Of a DNA stretch of 64,000 nt, positions 12,219 through 23,626 are shown in pieces (the stretch's first letter is position 1; each line of letters opens with the position of its first letter). Origin of the DNA: Tolypeutes matacus (taxonomy: Eukaryota; Chordata; Mammalia; Cingulata; Chlamyphoridae); assembly GCA_026826555.1 (NCBI GenBank), contig JAKSZT010054568.1:12180826-12244825 (forward strand), read 5' to 3'. The position numbers were made by a program, and so were the translations under genes. Under the pieces are notes generated by a model, which saw only the letters and a list, made by a program, of their open reading frames with translations, had not been told where the DNA came from and did not search any database.

Positions 12219-12397
12219 TAGGGAAGCGGCTGTGGCTCAATCAGTAGGGCTCCCGTTTACCATATGGGAGGCCCCGGGTACGGTTCCCGGGGCCTCCTGG
12301 TGAAGGCAGGCCCGCCCGCACGGCGTGGTTAGCTGACCCAGCGAGCACAAGCAGCAAGGGGGGGGATAAATGAATAAATAAATAAAATCTTAAAAAA

Positions 12398-12432
<35 letters not shown>

Positions 12433-12437
12433 ACTAA
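12219..12437 (+). mobile_element. DAS-type tRNA-derived SINE with (AAAT)n tail
   Basis: The tRNA-like head GGGAAGCGGCTGTGGCTCAA opens the element, with the RNA polymerase III A box in TGGCTCAATCAGTAG and a degraded B box near GGTACGGTTCCCGG. The head is followed by the CCTCCTGG joint, a unique middle and an AAATAAATAAAT tail to about 12437. The family is restricted to Xenarthra as far as is known, so it is the main taxonomic marker here. It appears inserted at the poly(A) tail of L1 copy B. Confidence 0.9.
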
Positions 12438-12559
12438 ATCTTAAAAATTAATTAAACAAAGCTCTGTGAAAAAATTAAAAATTTAAAAATTAAATAAAAT
12501 ACCTGTAAATGTCACGATTTATGTCAAATGAGCCATTTAGATCAACAAAAAACTAATAT

Positions 12560-13480
12560 TACCTTGTAATTTATGCTAAACTTTGATATCAATCTTGTAT
12601 ACAAATACAGAAAGACAACAGTACTTTCAAAAAAAAGAAAAAGAAAATGTAGATATATTTGACTGTATAAAAATTGAAAAATATTTAATGTCAAATGATA
12701 TTGTGATTAAAAGAGTCAATAGACAGTGGAATTTTAAAAAGAAAGAGACAAAGATAATTAATCTAGACAATATGCAAAAAGCGTTCACAAATTTTTAAAA
12801 TAATAGACAACAAAACAGAACAAATGGCCAAAGGTTTGGAGAAGCCAAAAGCAACAGAACCCAAATGGCAAATATACAAATTATAATATAACCACAAAAT
12901 AATCACTAGTAGTCACGGAAAGGAAAATTAAAGCAAGAAAAATATTTTTCTTTACTTTAAGAAAGGAGGAAAAATGTGTTAAACTTCTGTAATACATGTT
13001 AGTTTCAGGAGTGCAGCTAAAAGGATGCCTTCATACATTGTCACAAAATGGGAATTGTTACAGTTTTTGGATGACAATTGAGCAACCTCCAGGAGAATAT
13101 ATAATTAAGCATTTTTGGGGAGAAGATGTAGCGCAAGTGGTTGAGTGCCTGCTTCCCCTGTACGAGGTCGTGGGCTCAATCCCTGGTACCTCCTTAAAAA
13201 AAATTAAACATTTTCTTTGACTCTTCAAACAACTTTTGGGAATCTATTCCACATTTAAAAATACAAATATGTCAAAGTATATGTAATGGAATTCTTTTTA
13301 AAACATTGGGGATTTTTGGAGAGAAAAAATGAGAAATACAGTGAAAGTCCATCAACTGGAGATTATCTGACTAAATCTTGCTGCAGAAACCCCTGGAATA
13401 TTGACTACTATGTAGCCGTTAAAGCAAACTGCGGAAAAATTTCTATAATATGAACCAATTTTGAAAAACAAAGCAAATCA
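12560..13480 (+). mobile_element. Old LINE-1 (ORF2 3' part), sense, decayed
   Basis: Diverged wording of the mammalian L1 ORF2 end can be followed in order: GGGAATTGTTACAG near 13050 and GAAAGTCCATCAACTGG near 13344, then AATATTGACTACTATGTAGC near 13397 and CGTTAAAGCAAACTG after it. These correspond to the L1 segments encoding the end of ORF2 and the start of the 3' UTR. It is interrupted by a younger SINE at 13117. No frame is intact. Confidence 0.65.
13117..13204 (+). mobile_element. DAS-type SINE, complete short copy
   Basis: The head starts GGGGAGAAGATGTAGCGCAA, runs through the A box region GTGGTTGAGTGCC and the B box region GGGCTCAATCCC, and ends CCTCCTTAAAAAAAA. AATTAAGCATTTTT before the head and AATTAAACATTTT after the tail form a near-perfect target-site duplication, supporting independent L1-mediated insertion into the older L1. 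Confidence 0.92.
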
Positions 13481-13556
13481 CAATGGTTTTTTGAGCTCTG
13501 AATATGTCGAAGGAGATATTTCAACAGACCAACAGACAGAGAGATTGATAGAAAGA

Positions 13557-13612
13557 CTAGGTAGGTAGGTAGGTAGATGGATGGATGCTAGATAGATGAT
13601 AGATAGATAGAT

Positions 13613-13660
<48 letters not shown>
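13557..13660. repeat. Compound (GTAG)n(GATA)n(GA)n microsatellite
   Basis: GTAG units at 13560-13578 grade into GATA/GATG units and then an uninterrupted GA run ending near 13659. The LTR that follows begins directly after the GA run. Confidence 0.95.
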
Positions 13661-13662
<2 letters not shown>

Positions 13663-14231
13663 TTTCGTTGGCTCAAAGCTGCTGGGAACAATGTACCAGA
13701 AATGGGTTGGCTTTTATAAAGGGAATTTGTTAGGTTAAAAGCTTATAGTTCTGAGGCTGTGAAAACGTCCAAATCAAGGATCATCAGAGAGGCCTTCTGT
13801 CTCACTGACGGTCAGCGCTGGCGATCCTGGGCTCCTGCCACGTGGCAGGGCATGAGGCCGATGCCCGGGCTTCCTCCTTCTCCCGGAACTCAGCTTGGCA
13901 GGGCTCAATGCCGTCTGCTCGTCTCTCCCCTCTCCTCCAGGCCTCACTGCTTGCTGTGCTTCAGACTGCCCCGCCGTGGCGTTCCTCTCTCCCAAGCTCC
14001 TCTCTGAGCCCTGGGTTCCTGCTTTCCATTTCTGTGGCTTTTTAGTGCTCTGTTTATAAAGGGCTCCAGTTAGAGGATTAGGACCCACCCTGGGCCCCTC
14101 AATCTAATCAAAGGTCTTTAACTGAATCTAGCTAATCAAAAGTGATCTAATCAAAAGGTCCCACATACCATATAGGTTCACATGTGCAGGGATGGGTTAG
14201 CTTAAGAACATGGTTTTCTGGGGTCCACAAA
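13661..14231 (-). mobile_element. Solo LTR, xenarthran ERV (MaLR-like), antisense
   Basis: Read on the minus strand this resembles the LTR at 63.59 kb. Shared landmarks include ACTGGAGCCCTTTATAA, the CTTGATTTGGACGTTTTCAC block followed by AGCCTC, and the closing CCAACCCATTTCTGGTA. A TATAA-like motif lies in TTTATAAA. No gag, pol or env sequence adjoins it, so it is a solo LTR. Exact ends are uncertain; TG...CA-type ends can be placed near 13661 and 14231, but no clear duplication is visible. Confidence 0.75.
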
Positions 14232-14236
14232 AGACT

Positions 14237-14275
14237 CACTCCAGAGAGAGAGCGAGAGAGAGAGAGAAAGAGAAA
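14237..14275. repeat. Imperfect (GA)n microsatellite
   Basis: CAGAGAGAGAGCGAGAGAGA with a further GA run, followed by AGATAATAA. It mirrors the GA/GATA tract on the other side of the LTR. Confidence 0.9.
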
Positions 14276-15724
14276 TAGATAATAATTTGTTGAGTAAATT
14301 CCTAGGTTTGTGGTGAGTACCAGATAATGGGGGATCAAGCAAATCACATCTAAAATACAACAGCAATAAAAAATGGCAGAGTGTGCCTGTTACCACACTA
14401 CGGCCTGAATGCTTATATGTTAGTATGTATAAAAATAATTGGAAAATAAATATGGGTGCACGTAACTAGTCTTGGTGAATTCTAATCTGTTCAAAGATTT
14501 TGGGACACAGAGAGAAAAATCACTTGGGTAAGTCCCTCTGTCCATACTTTACCAACCCATTTTAAAGGGAGCTTATTTCTGTGAAAATTCCCATCTCTGA
14601 CCCAAAGGGGCTAGAATCAAGAGGGAAATTTCGACAAATATGTACATTTCCTAATAGTTTAAACATTTCCTGGATCAATCTGGCATTCAGAGACCTGCTT
14701 TTTTCTCTCTAATACCTGTTGCTTACAGGTTTTGTGCAAAAGTACCCTTTGCTCAAAATACCCCAAGTGCTTCATCCTGTATTAAGTAGAGCTCTAAAAA
14801 TTTGGGGCTCTAAAAGAATGTATAGTCTTCAAAAGGAGTGCCGAAATGCATCAAATTATCAAACTCTAAGGTTAATGGTGGAATTATTAAGGCTTTCTTG
14901 CATTGGGAAAGGACGTTTTTTCTTTCTTATGCAGATTTCTAATTTGGATGGAGATTCTGAAATTTCATTCAGCCTGAACCGTGATTATCAATTGGCTAAC
15001 AAGTTTGTATCACAGAAGTGTCTATTGTATCCAGGCCTCTATCTCTTAAACAACAAGCCACATTCACTCTGTATTGCCTTCATCACCGCCTGATCGTCAG
15101 CGTTTGTCCCCTGGCTGATGGAAGCACACTTCCGTGCATGTCTCTAATACACGACAAGAAAACCTCTTCAGGGCCTGATGTTATCGCTAATACTTTTGAT
15201 TTAGTGTCTTACAGAAACACCTCTGTACTTGTCTTTCATCTCTCTTCCAAATAATGAGGAAATTCTGGAAGATAAGGTGATTTCCCCAGAACACACAGGA
15301 ACTGTGAATGCTCGGGCACTTTCGACCAGGCTGAAGGATTCAGACACGGCGCTCTGGATTGAAGGCTGAGCCCAGGCTGTGCCTGTGCATCACACATCAG
15401 CACTGCATGACCCCACGGGGGCTGGGGGCAGGGAACGCTGCTGCCCAGGAGTAGCCAGCAAACTACTCTTTTATGGTCATTGTCTTTTTATCCTTGAAGG
15501 CAAGAAAGAGAGAACCCATTTATGCTAGGGAGAAAGCAGGAATAGATCAGTGTCAAAATAGGCAAAGAGGAAGAGAAGGTGTTTCCTCCCACTTTTTCAA
15601 CAATGAAGTAAAGGAAATATGTATATAAATGAGGTTATGCTCCTGCTTTGCTTTTTGTAAAAGTAGCATGATTCAAATGACAAGTTTTTGGTTTTAAAAA
15701 CTTGGTTTTGGCTGTCAGTGCCAT

Positions 15725-15865
15725 TAGCTACCATTTACTGTTTATTGAGCTCTTATCTTAGAGCAGCAGAGTACTGTATCAGCCTCACAAGGCCCTATGC
15801 TGTGGATCCATAGACGCATTTTACAAGTGACTAATTGAGCTTAAGAGACAACCTGGAGCAAGTGG
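15725..15865 (-). mobile_element. MIR SINE remnant
   Basis: Reverse-complement MIR wording: TTTATTGAGCTCTTATCTTA, CCTCACAAGGCCCTATGCTG, GCATTTTACAAGTGACTAA, in the consensus order. Confidence 0.6.
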
Positions 15866-17339
15866 AGCAAACTGGGTGAAAAGGGCAATTGTTCCAATCC
15901 CACCCGTGGCTGCAGGTAGTGTGGTTGTTGACATGGGCTGGGCAGGGTGGGTGGGGCAGTGCAGGTTTCATAAGAGTCCAGTGGCCAATCTCCCCTCCAT
16001 TCTGATGCCGGACGAGCAGAGGGATCACGGCTGTCAGCCACACAAACCTGCCATACAACCAGCATTTAACTTTTAGGGCTGGAGGGGCTGCAATGAAGGT
16101 CAGCTTTTTCATGCATTGTCCTTTAGAACATTGAAATCACTTTATTGTACATTATCCCACTTTTCCCTTATAATCATACATGAAATATGTAGGAATGGTA
16201 AATCCATATTACACAGTGAAAAGGAGGTTCTCAGATTCGTTAAGGGATTCCCAAGAATTTTATTATTATTTTTTTTTTAGGAAATATTTTATTTAGAAAG
16301 AAGGAGCAAGGCCTCAAATTCTTAAAAGTGAATTAGTCAAAAATTTAATAGAAGTTCTTATTTTAAATAAATGCAGTAGTTGTCAGATCCAGGAGAACTG
16401 GGGATTCATGGAAACCCTTTGGAGTTTGGTGTATTTCTGATGATTCCCATTAAAAAGCGTTAATGACACCATTGCACATGTACCCGTGTGAAAGGTCTTC
16501 ATAAATATGCATGCAATTAGGAATTTGATATAAAGTGGCTTTAAGCGTGTGAGCATTGGCACTGAACATAGCAAATTTCAGGAACTCACCAAATGGTCAC
16601 CAAAATATAGGCCTTGGAAAGACTCATTTAGATGTTTAGATGCGAACATGAATATGGTAAAAAAATAAATAAATAAATAAAAAATAAAAACTCATATGTA
16701 GAGAGCTCTGCACCATTTAACCACTTTAAAGCTCTCTTCAGGTGAAATCTGCTGAACCAGGCCTCGCAGCAATCCTCTGAGGTCAGGTGCAGAATTCCGC
16801 TGCAGGGAAGGGGAATGTACCTTTCCACCAACAGGGCGAATCGTGTCTGGGCAGGCCCAGCGTACAGCAGCTGAGCTCTTGGAGTGGTGTGCGTCTGTCC
16901 TTGCGGCTGTCCTGCAGCAGATGCTGAGAGGAAAGCTGCACCTGAGAGCGCTGGGACAAGATAGAGAGACCTGCGCTACTTCAGTCCGCCAATCGAGGCT
17001 TCCTCCTGGACACAAGCGTCCCAAACTCAGCCCGTCCTCCTGTGTGCAAGACCTGGGGCTGCTCCTTGGCTCTGAGATGTCTGTGTGGAACTATGCAGAG
17101 CTGAGTGTGAAAACACTCACGCAGGGCATTGCAGGTGCCTCCTTAATTTTCCTCACTCAAAAGCCTGTCCTTCTGATGAAATCAGCCTCGTAGCCTCTCT
17201 AAAGTTTTATCACCTCGAAACGTTTCTAAATGTGGACTAAACTGATGCATTTCCTTCTATAGTCTGGGGTTGCAAGTATAACATATTTTTTAATTACAGA
17301 AATGCTAGCCAAATGCTTTCACTTTATATTCTTTAAAGC

Positions 17340-17465
17340 TGTTTTTCTAAACTTTAATGTGTCTATGAATCACCTGGGATCTTATTAAAATGCAGACTCT
17401 GATTCAGTACATCTGGAGTGGGGCCAAAGAGTCTGCATTTCTAAAAAACTCCAAAGTGGTGCTTC
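17340..17465 (+). mobile_element. MER5-type nonautonomous hAT fragment
   Basis: TTTTTCTAAACTTTAATGTG, then GAATCACCTGGGATCTTATT, AAAATGCAGACTCTGATTCA and GTCTGCATTTCTAA follow the MER5A family consensus in order. The right terminal repeat is not recognisable. Confidence 0.75.
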
Positions 17466-18155
17466 TTTTGTTCTGTTTTGGACTATAATTGTGCTTGATG
17501 GGCTGATTACAAGCGTCAGGGTGTCACCTGAAAACTCAGATCCTTGAGGCCTGGCTGGCACATCCCACTGCCCCGTGCCTGCCTTGGAAGGCGCACGGCA
17601 GGGCAATGGATTCGCGTGGGGTGCAGGCGCACGCGCCCTCCAAGACCCCACCAGGGCCACAGCGCCTCGAATCCAGCAGCTCAAAGCTTGTACACTGACA
17701 CTGCGCTTCCATCAAGTCCAGGCTTAACACCTTGGAGCTACAGGGCATCGTCTCGCTGAGTAACTTCCAAACTGGGTTTTACAGAGCTCTAGTGCTGCAG
17801 CGAACGCCTGCATTCCTGCAAACATTTTATTTGGACTTTACTCTTTATTCAACTTGAGTATTTTTTGCAAAGTTATAACACACATTGCATTCAAATGTGT
17901 CACATAATGATTTAACATTTCAGAAACCACCGGAATGTCAAATAATCTCCGTGATTAGTATTTGTAAGAAGCTGCCCTGTCTTAGTGAAATACTGCTTTC
18001 TTCTGGTTTATGTGGACACCCAAGGAATGGCAAAGAGAACACTCTGTCAAGTGGAAGCGTTCAAGTATTGGACTTATCGTATTTCTTGTGCAGTCTTCTC
18101 GGAAGGCTCTGATATAGTTGTGGCTTTCCCTGTCCCTCCTAACCTCGCTTTAAAC

Positions 18156-18383
18156 CAGGGGGTCTTAACCAGGGGTCCATGGACCCAGGGATTCATGGGA
18201 AGATTTCAGAGGGTCCACGAGCTTCAATTGAGAATTAAAAAAAAAAACATTATTCTTGTAGGGACGTGTTGGTGCAGGTGTGATATGTTTATTAAATAAT
18301 ACACAGTATAGTGTGGTCTTAGTCCATGGATTTCACCTGACTGGCAAAGGGTGCCGTGGAACAGAAAATGTTAAGAGCCCCTG
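18156..18383. mobile_element. Nonautonomous hAT (Charlie-type) element with TIRs
   Basis: The left terminus CAGGGGGTCTTAACCAGGGG and the right terminus ATGTTAAGAGCCCCTG are inverted repeats. The flanks are CTTTAAAC (18148-18155) and CTTTAACC (18384-18391), an 8-bp duplication with one mismatch, as expected for hAT transposases. The interior (228 bp in total) has no coding capacity. Confidence 0.85.
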
Positions 18384-18391
18384 CTTTAACC

Positions 18392-19021
18392 ATTCCTGGG
18401 TCCTTGCTACTGCTAATCAGAACTCCAAAGGCAATTCCATAAACCTGGACGACCCCTTCTTCCAGGGCCACCACGTGTGCTCGAAAGGCGTACGCCGTGC
18501 GCTAAAGCCCACCACCCGACCCAGCGTCGCACATAGCCTGGAAACCAGTACATGTTTACTGTGACAAATTTCTGGGAGATTGCAGGGAAGTGCCTCATTC
18601 CAGCAAATTCACAGCCTATTATGTCAATTTTCCAACAGCTCTAAGTAAAGTAACTTAAATAAGAAGTTCCTCTCCCTATTTCCCACTGCAAGTGCTTGGG
18701 GTGCCCTCGCCATGTCCCTCACCACACCTGGTGTCAGAACTCCGGTGGACGTGCCCTAAAGGCGCCACCTCCACTCTCAAGCCCCTTGAGCTGGGGTAGT
18801 GTGTGTGTGTGTGTGTGTCTGTGTGAGGACCGCTGGCCGCCCGCACCTTAGCTCTTCTGCCCTTCGCCTGATGGTCTAATTCAGGGCAGCACTGTGTCCT
18901 GCTAAAAGATTGTATCGTCCGGCATCCTTCTCAGCCATCAGTAGCCATCTGACTAAGAGCTGACAAAGGTAGAAATCTGGGAGTGGCAGGGACACTTCCA
19001 GGAAATCTTAAAAATGGGAGG
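18392..19021. other. Unique sequence with (GT)n microsatellite
   Basis: A (GT)n run lies at 18799-18825. The rest has no recognised gene or repeat. Confidence 0.6.
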
Positions 19022-19745
19022 GACAATGTGCCAGCTGGGCCCGGAATCTCGGTGGAGCTGAAACTCCTATTCTACAGCTCAACGGACTCACCCTGGACAC
19101 CTGGAGGGGAGATGATGATGGACAACGGCCATCCCAGGAGAGAGTCTGCAGCTGCAGGCAGGAGAATCCCATCCACCATATCCATGGGATATAAGCCCCC
19201 TCTCACTTGGGGGTGGGGTGGACATCACCATCCCAGAGTCCTCAGGACTGGGGGAAGAGCGATGGACTAGAGTGGACTCACTGGTGTTCTGTTGTAGACT
19301 TATTGTGATTCACGCAATGGAAGAAATTACAACAGTGAGGTGGAGCCAGGGGCCACCGGACACTTTGCGGGCAGGAAGAGGGAAAAGCAGATGTAATACA
19401 AGGGCTTTTTCAGGACTTGGGAATTATCCTGAGTGACACTGCAATGACAGATTTAGGCCATTTTACACCAGCATATACCATGCAGAAGTGAGTGGGAGTG
19501 TGGTCTGCAGTGTGAACCATGCTCCGTGCTTAGTGGCAGAGCCCCAGGATGTGTGTATCCATTGCAGGGGATGAGCCACACTAATGAAGGATGTTTGTGT
19601 GGGAGGCTGTGGGAGGAGTGGGAGGTGGGGAACATGGAAATCCCTGTAATTTTTGTGTGACATTTATGTAATCTAAGTATCTTTTAAAAAATAAAAAATA
19701 AAATTATTATTAAAAAAATAAAATAAAAATAAAAACACTAAACCA
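19022..19745 (+). mobile_element. LINE-1 3' end, 5'-truncated (copy C)
   Basis: Begins near ATGTGCCAGCTGGGCCCGGA and follows copies A, B and E to the end: ACTAGAGTGGACTCACTGGT (about 19265), GAAGAAATTACAACAGTGAG (about 19320), TGACACTGCAATGACAGA (about 19433), and the closing TAATCTAAGTATC. A long A-rich tail (about 19684-19755) follows. Typical severe 5' truncation; about 0.7 kb of 3' UTR only. Confidence 0.85.
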
Positions 19746-21134
19746 AAAAAAAAAGTGGGGTGGAGGGCCAGCTGGGCTGTAATCCTTTGTCCCTGTCCAC
19801 TTCCTCTTTTCTGCTGCTTGAAGGTGGACCTGTGGCTGGAGTGGCTTCAGGCTCCTAAGGCCATGAAGTGACCTTGACGGTGGAAGCCTGAGTCCAACAA
19901 TCAAGGGCGAGAAAGATGCAGGGAACTTGAGCCCCACGGTGGCGTTGCCAAGTCCTGGGCCTCCCCCTCAAAGGTCCTGGGCAGATGGCTCTGAGTTCAG
20001 GGCTCCTTCACTTTGGTGTTTTTCACTCTGTGCTGCTGAATCCCATCCTGGTCCAATGTGCCCCTGAACCAAGCCGTGACAAAGCACAAAAATAACCTCT
20101 GGATGTTTGGTGTCTTCAGGCTCCCTGGAAAGGGCAGACCTGGCCGGGGTTCTCAGAGCCTGTGGCCTGGATTCGACTCCTTGTGGCCATTTTCCCCGAA
20201 GTCTGCTCAGCCCCCACCGCGGTCCAGCTGCTGTGCTCGCCCAGATGGCGAGATGGATCCTGACTGTCCCTCTAGCGTCACACATGGTGCACACAGAACG
20301 CTCTTCAGTTGCTCTATGCCTTAGCTGAGCATAAGGAGTGTTAATTCAAACGATATTTAGGACCTACTCTGCGCTCTGCTACGCTTGGAGCTGAAGATAG
20401 AGAGATGCAGGAGCTCTGCTCGCTGGGCAGAGCTGACTGCTCCATCCTTCCTGCTAGCCCCATGTGCGGTCTGGACCTCAAGGCGTTTATCCCATTCTAT
20501 TGTGGATGTTAGTTGATTTCTTTCCTGCTCAGTAAGATTTGAGAGTGTTGAAGCAAATGCACTTGGAGATCATATTTGATATGGAAAATAGATTAAAAAC
20601 AGACGTGTGGCTGAAAACTTTATTCTCAGCAAAAGATTGAGCATGTTCAAAGATGCAGATGAATGCAAGGAAAGGAAGGGAGTATTTCATTTTAGGAACT
20701 TAGATTCAATAGTGACAACAATAAAACTGGACTGTAAGATGCAGAATTCCCATCGCTTTGTGAAGAATAAAATGATAGAAGTAATGGAGGGCGTAGCAAA
20801 TAAGCAGTGCTTAATAAATGCAAACATCCATTCCTTTCTAAACCCAAACACCTTTCCACTGACACTCGGGATTAAATTTGCTTATTTTTAAATGGTTGGA
20901 AATAACTGTGCTTACCTTATAGGTTAAATAACCACGATCGAATTAATTAAAGTGGTATAGTGGATGAAAAAGTGTTTTATCAACTCTGAGCGTTGTGTGC
21001 ATTTTGACCTTCATTTAGAGTCATTGTCCCTCACTGAATCCCCGAAGTCATAGAGTCAATACAAAGTTTGTGGAAAATCCAAATCTCCTGACTCAGAATT
21101 AAAGGATTGTTGGGACTAGATTTGGACTATGAAG

Positions 21135-21235
21135 AATTAGGTTTAGACGCCTTATCGGCTACTTACTAAGCTGTGTGGCTCTGGGGACTTTAATTACTCC
21201 CTGGATCTCTAGTTGCTGAAAAGAATACCACATTT
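21135..21235 (+). mobile_element. MIR SINE remnant
   Basis: GCTACTTACTAAGCTGTGTG, GCTCTGGGGACTTTAATTAC, TCCCTGGATCTCTAGTT matches the MIR core order (acttactagctgtgtgac, cttgggcaagtcac, ctctgagcctcagttt). Confidence 0.55.
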
Positions 21236-22294
21236 CAGGCCTAACTCACAGAAAGTTTGAAGGACATCGATAATGAACTGCAGATTTGCTCTCCTCCCCC
21301 CCCCCACCACCACCACCAATGGAATTGTACCATCCATGTTGGAAAAAAGGTACAAAGTTTTAAAGATATCCGATTGATGCGACATGGTGACGTGTCCTGA
21401 AAATTGCCCAACAGTGACATCTTCAGAACATGAGCCTGGTTTTGCCTGGATAAAAAGAAATTCCCAAATAAAGTCATGTGACTCTTAGTTCCAGAGCAAA
21501 GGCGGCAGGAAGAATGTAATTCCCAAACAGAGTGGAACTGGCTCTCCTCTGTCAGCAGGTGCCAGGCCCCCAGCGCTGTGCGGCAGCGACGAAGGACTTT
21601 CTACTCAGTGGAGCAGCAGAGAAAAGCGGACGCTGCGTCTGCTCCAGTCAGCTCCTGTGTGGAGCACAAAGACTAGGTCGTGATTACTGGGACAAGCCCC
21701 TGAAGCTCCAGCGGCTCGACTAGAGAAACGGCACGGTGGACGCTCACCCAGCATCCGGGTCCAGACTCAGAGCTGTGTCCCACCAGGTCTGTCAGAAACC
21801 TCGGCCCCTGCGGCCGGCGGCCGTGGGCTTCCCTGCTGGCCACGGCATGGCACGCGCAGGCCTTCCAGCCCCTCGGGCCCACGTCTGCGCCCCTCGTCCC
21901 CTCGCCTCCACCGCCCCCTGTCCCGGTGTCACATGTGCAGAAAGGCAGGGCGAGGGGTGCACAGGAACCACCTCGAGCTTCTTTAATCGTGAGGGGCGGC
22001 CGCAAGCATCTTGACAGCCACGGTCCTGGGTGGGGGCACTGGGAGCCGTCATGTTTTCACCTCAGCACATTTGGGAAGTCACTTTTTTCCAAGAGGGCAA
22101 ATTCAGCCTGGCTATATTCCCAGAGCAGCTTCCAAAAGGCGCGGCACGTACAGCCGGAGACACTATTTTTCACTTGAAGGGAACTTTGAGCTACAGCATA
22201 AATGGAGACTAACTTTTTTCTACATATAACTAAGAAGATCTAATTTAAGAAACAGAAATTCCAGGGCACACTCCTTGCTTGTGTCAAAAAGAGT

Positions 22295-22375
22295 ACCTAA
22301 TGCTTTAGATGCATCATTTTATATAAATCGCACAGCGACCTTCTGAGGTAGATGATTTACAGAATGATTTTCCAA
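22295..22375 (-). mobile_element. MIR SINE remnant
   Basis: ATGCATCATTTTATATAAAT, CGCACAGCGACCTTCTGAGG, TAGATGATTTACAGAATG resembles the reverse-complement MIR 3' half (ctcacaacaaccctatgagg). Confidence 0.5.
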
Positions 22376-22699
22376 CAGCGCTGTCTTGAGGATGAACTTT
22401 CTATGAACTTTCTAAACCAAATGTATATAGGATTTTTTTCTTAAACCCAATGCTGTCTGGAGGAAGCAAAATAACTGACTTGTGCTTGTATCCTCTCCCC
22501 ACAGTATCAAAGGGCAGCTGATCACACAAGATGGCCAGTTCCCCAGACCTCTCCATGACCACGTTGTGAGCTGACACCAACTGAGGAGGTTTCTATGGCA
22601 ATGGGATGTTGCATTCCCCTTTGATGACTATGATCAGACTAACAAAATTGTGTTCTTTAATGGCTGAGGAAAGGTTATTTACTGTATCTTGCATTCAGT

Positions 22700-22885
22700 G
22701 TTTTTATTATGGCATCTAACACACAACATCTCGGCATCACCTATAGGTAGGAACTATGATCATTAATTCCGCTTCACAGATGAGGAAACATGAATGCAGA
22801 GAGGAGGTGAAGTAAGGCCAAGGCCACATAATTAGGAAGTTGGACAACAATAGTGGGCTCGCTGCAGAGGCTAAAGAGAAATGTA
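22700..22885 (-). mobile_element. MIR SINE
   Basis: CTATAGGTAGGAACTATGAT, TTCACAGATGAGGAAACATG, GAGGTGAAGTAAGGCCAAGG, CCACATAATTAGGAAGTTGG: a well preserved reverse-complement MIR core and 5' half. Confidence 0.75.
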
Positions 22886-23084
22886 ATCTTGTCTGACCAG
22901 AGTTGAAAACAAATTATTATTTTAAGAAAACCTGGCCAAATTTTTTAACACTCCCTCTCTGGGAAATAACTGGAAATGGAGGTCAGAGTTCCACTGCATC
23001 CGTGCTGTGTGTCCGCACTTGCTGAGAACACCTTTGTGATGTAAAAACATCCTAACTACCTAAGAGGTTTGAAAAGCTATGTCC

Positions 23085-23400
23085 ACGCAAAATCCCACAC
23101 ACAGTGCAAATAAATGAGCGATCAGGCCATGAAGAGATGCGGGTGAATCTTGCATGCATATTGCTCAGTGAAATAAGATAGCCTGGCAAGGCTATGTCCC
23201 GTGTGATTCCAGTCCTAGGACACTCTGGAAAAGACAATGCCTTGGAGTCGGAATGGTTGAGCAGGTGAGGCGCAGGGTATCTTAGGGTGGAGAAACGATC
23301 CTTCATGGTATTTTACCAGTAGATATATGACACAGTGCCTTTGCCAAGATCCACAGGAATTTATAACACAAAGACTGAGCCTGAGTGTGTGCAAATGTTT
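23085..23400 (+). mobile_element. Old LINE-1 3' end, sense
   Basis: GGGTGAATCTTGCATGCATA, TTGCTCAGTGAAATAAGATA and GGACACTCTGGAAAAGACAA follow the classical L1M ORF2/3' UTR wording (gtgaatctcaaa..., tgctaagtgaaagaagcc, gacattctggaaaaggcaaaa). The sequence is heavily diverged. Confidence 0.65.
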
Positions 23401-23626
23401 AGAGAATGAGTCAGGAAGTCAGCTGGTTCCTGACGGGATTCAGAAAGTGACAGAACAATTCAATGGTATTACGAATTTATGAAACAACCTCACTGAAAGG
23501 GAAAAAAGGTGTTGACCTTAGGAAATTTGGAAATAAGTGGAGTCTAAGACTAATGGCAAAAGAAATTGCATCTTGGCACTGTGCTCTTTTTGAGGTTATT
23601 TTCCATGGATTAAGAATTTTTTAAAA

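Larger units (their letters stand above)
14278..18147. other. Mostly unique sequence with ancient repeat remnants
   Basis: No gene recognised. A MIR remnant (15.73 kb), a MER5-type hAT piece (17.34 kb), a T-rich run at 16.26 kb and an (AAAT)n run at 16.67 kb are present. The GC-richer parts around 16.8-17.1 and 17.55-17.75 kb give chance open frames. Confidence 0.45.
19746..23084. other. Mostly unique sequence with MIR remnants and a GC-rich patch
   Basis: No exon recognised. The stretch at about 21.69-22.02 kb is GC-rich with numerous CpG but is short and adjoins no gene-like feature. A C-run followed by (CCA)n lies at about 21.29-21.32 kb. MIR pieces are listed separately. Confidence 0.45.

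Noticed and set aside
12231..12300. tRNA-like sequence considered as a true tRNA gene
   Set aside because: It is the head of a DAS SINE with a degraded B box, a non-tRNA extension and an A-rich tail. The same applies to all other tRNA-like units here.
21690..22020. Second GC-rich, CpG-containing block considered as a CpG island
   Set aside because: Shorter and less sharply bounded than the 42.5-kb block; I could not separate it from general GC-rich sequence.
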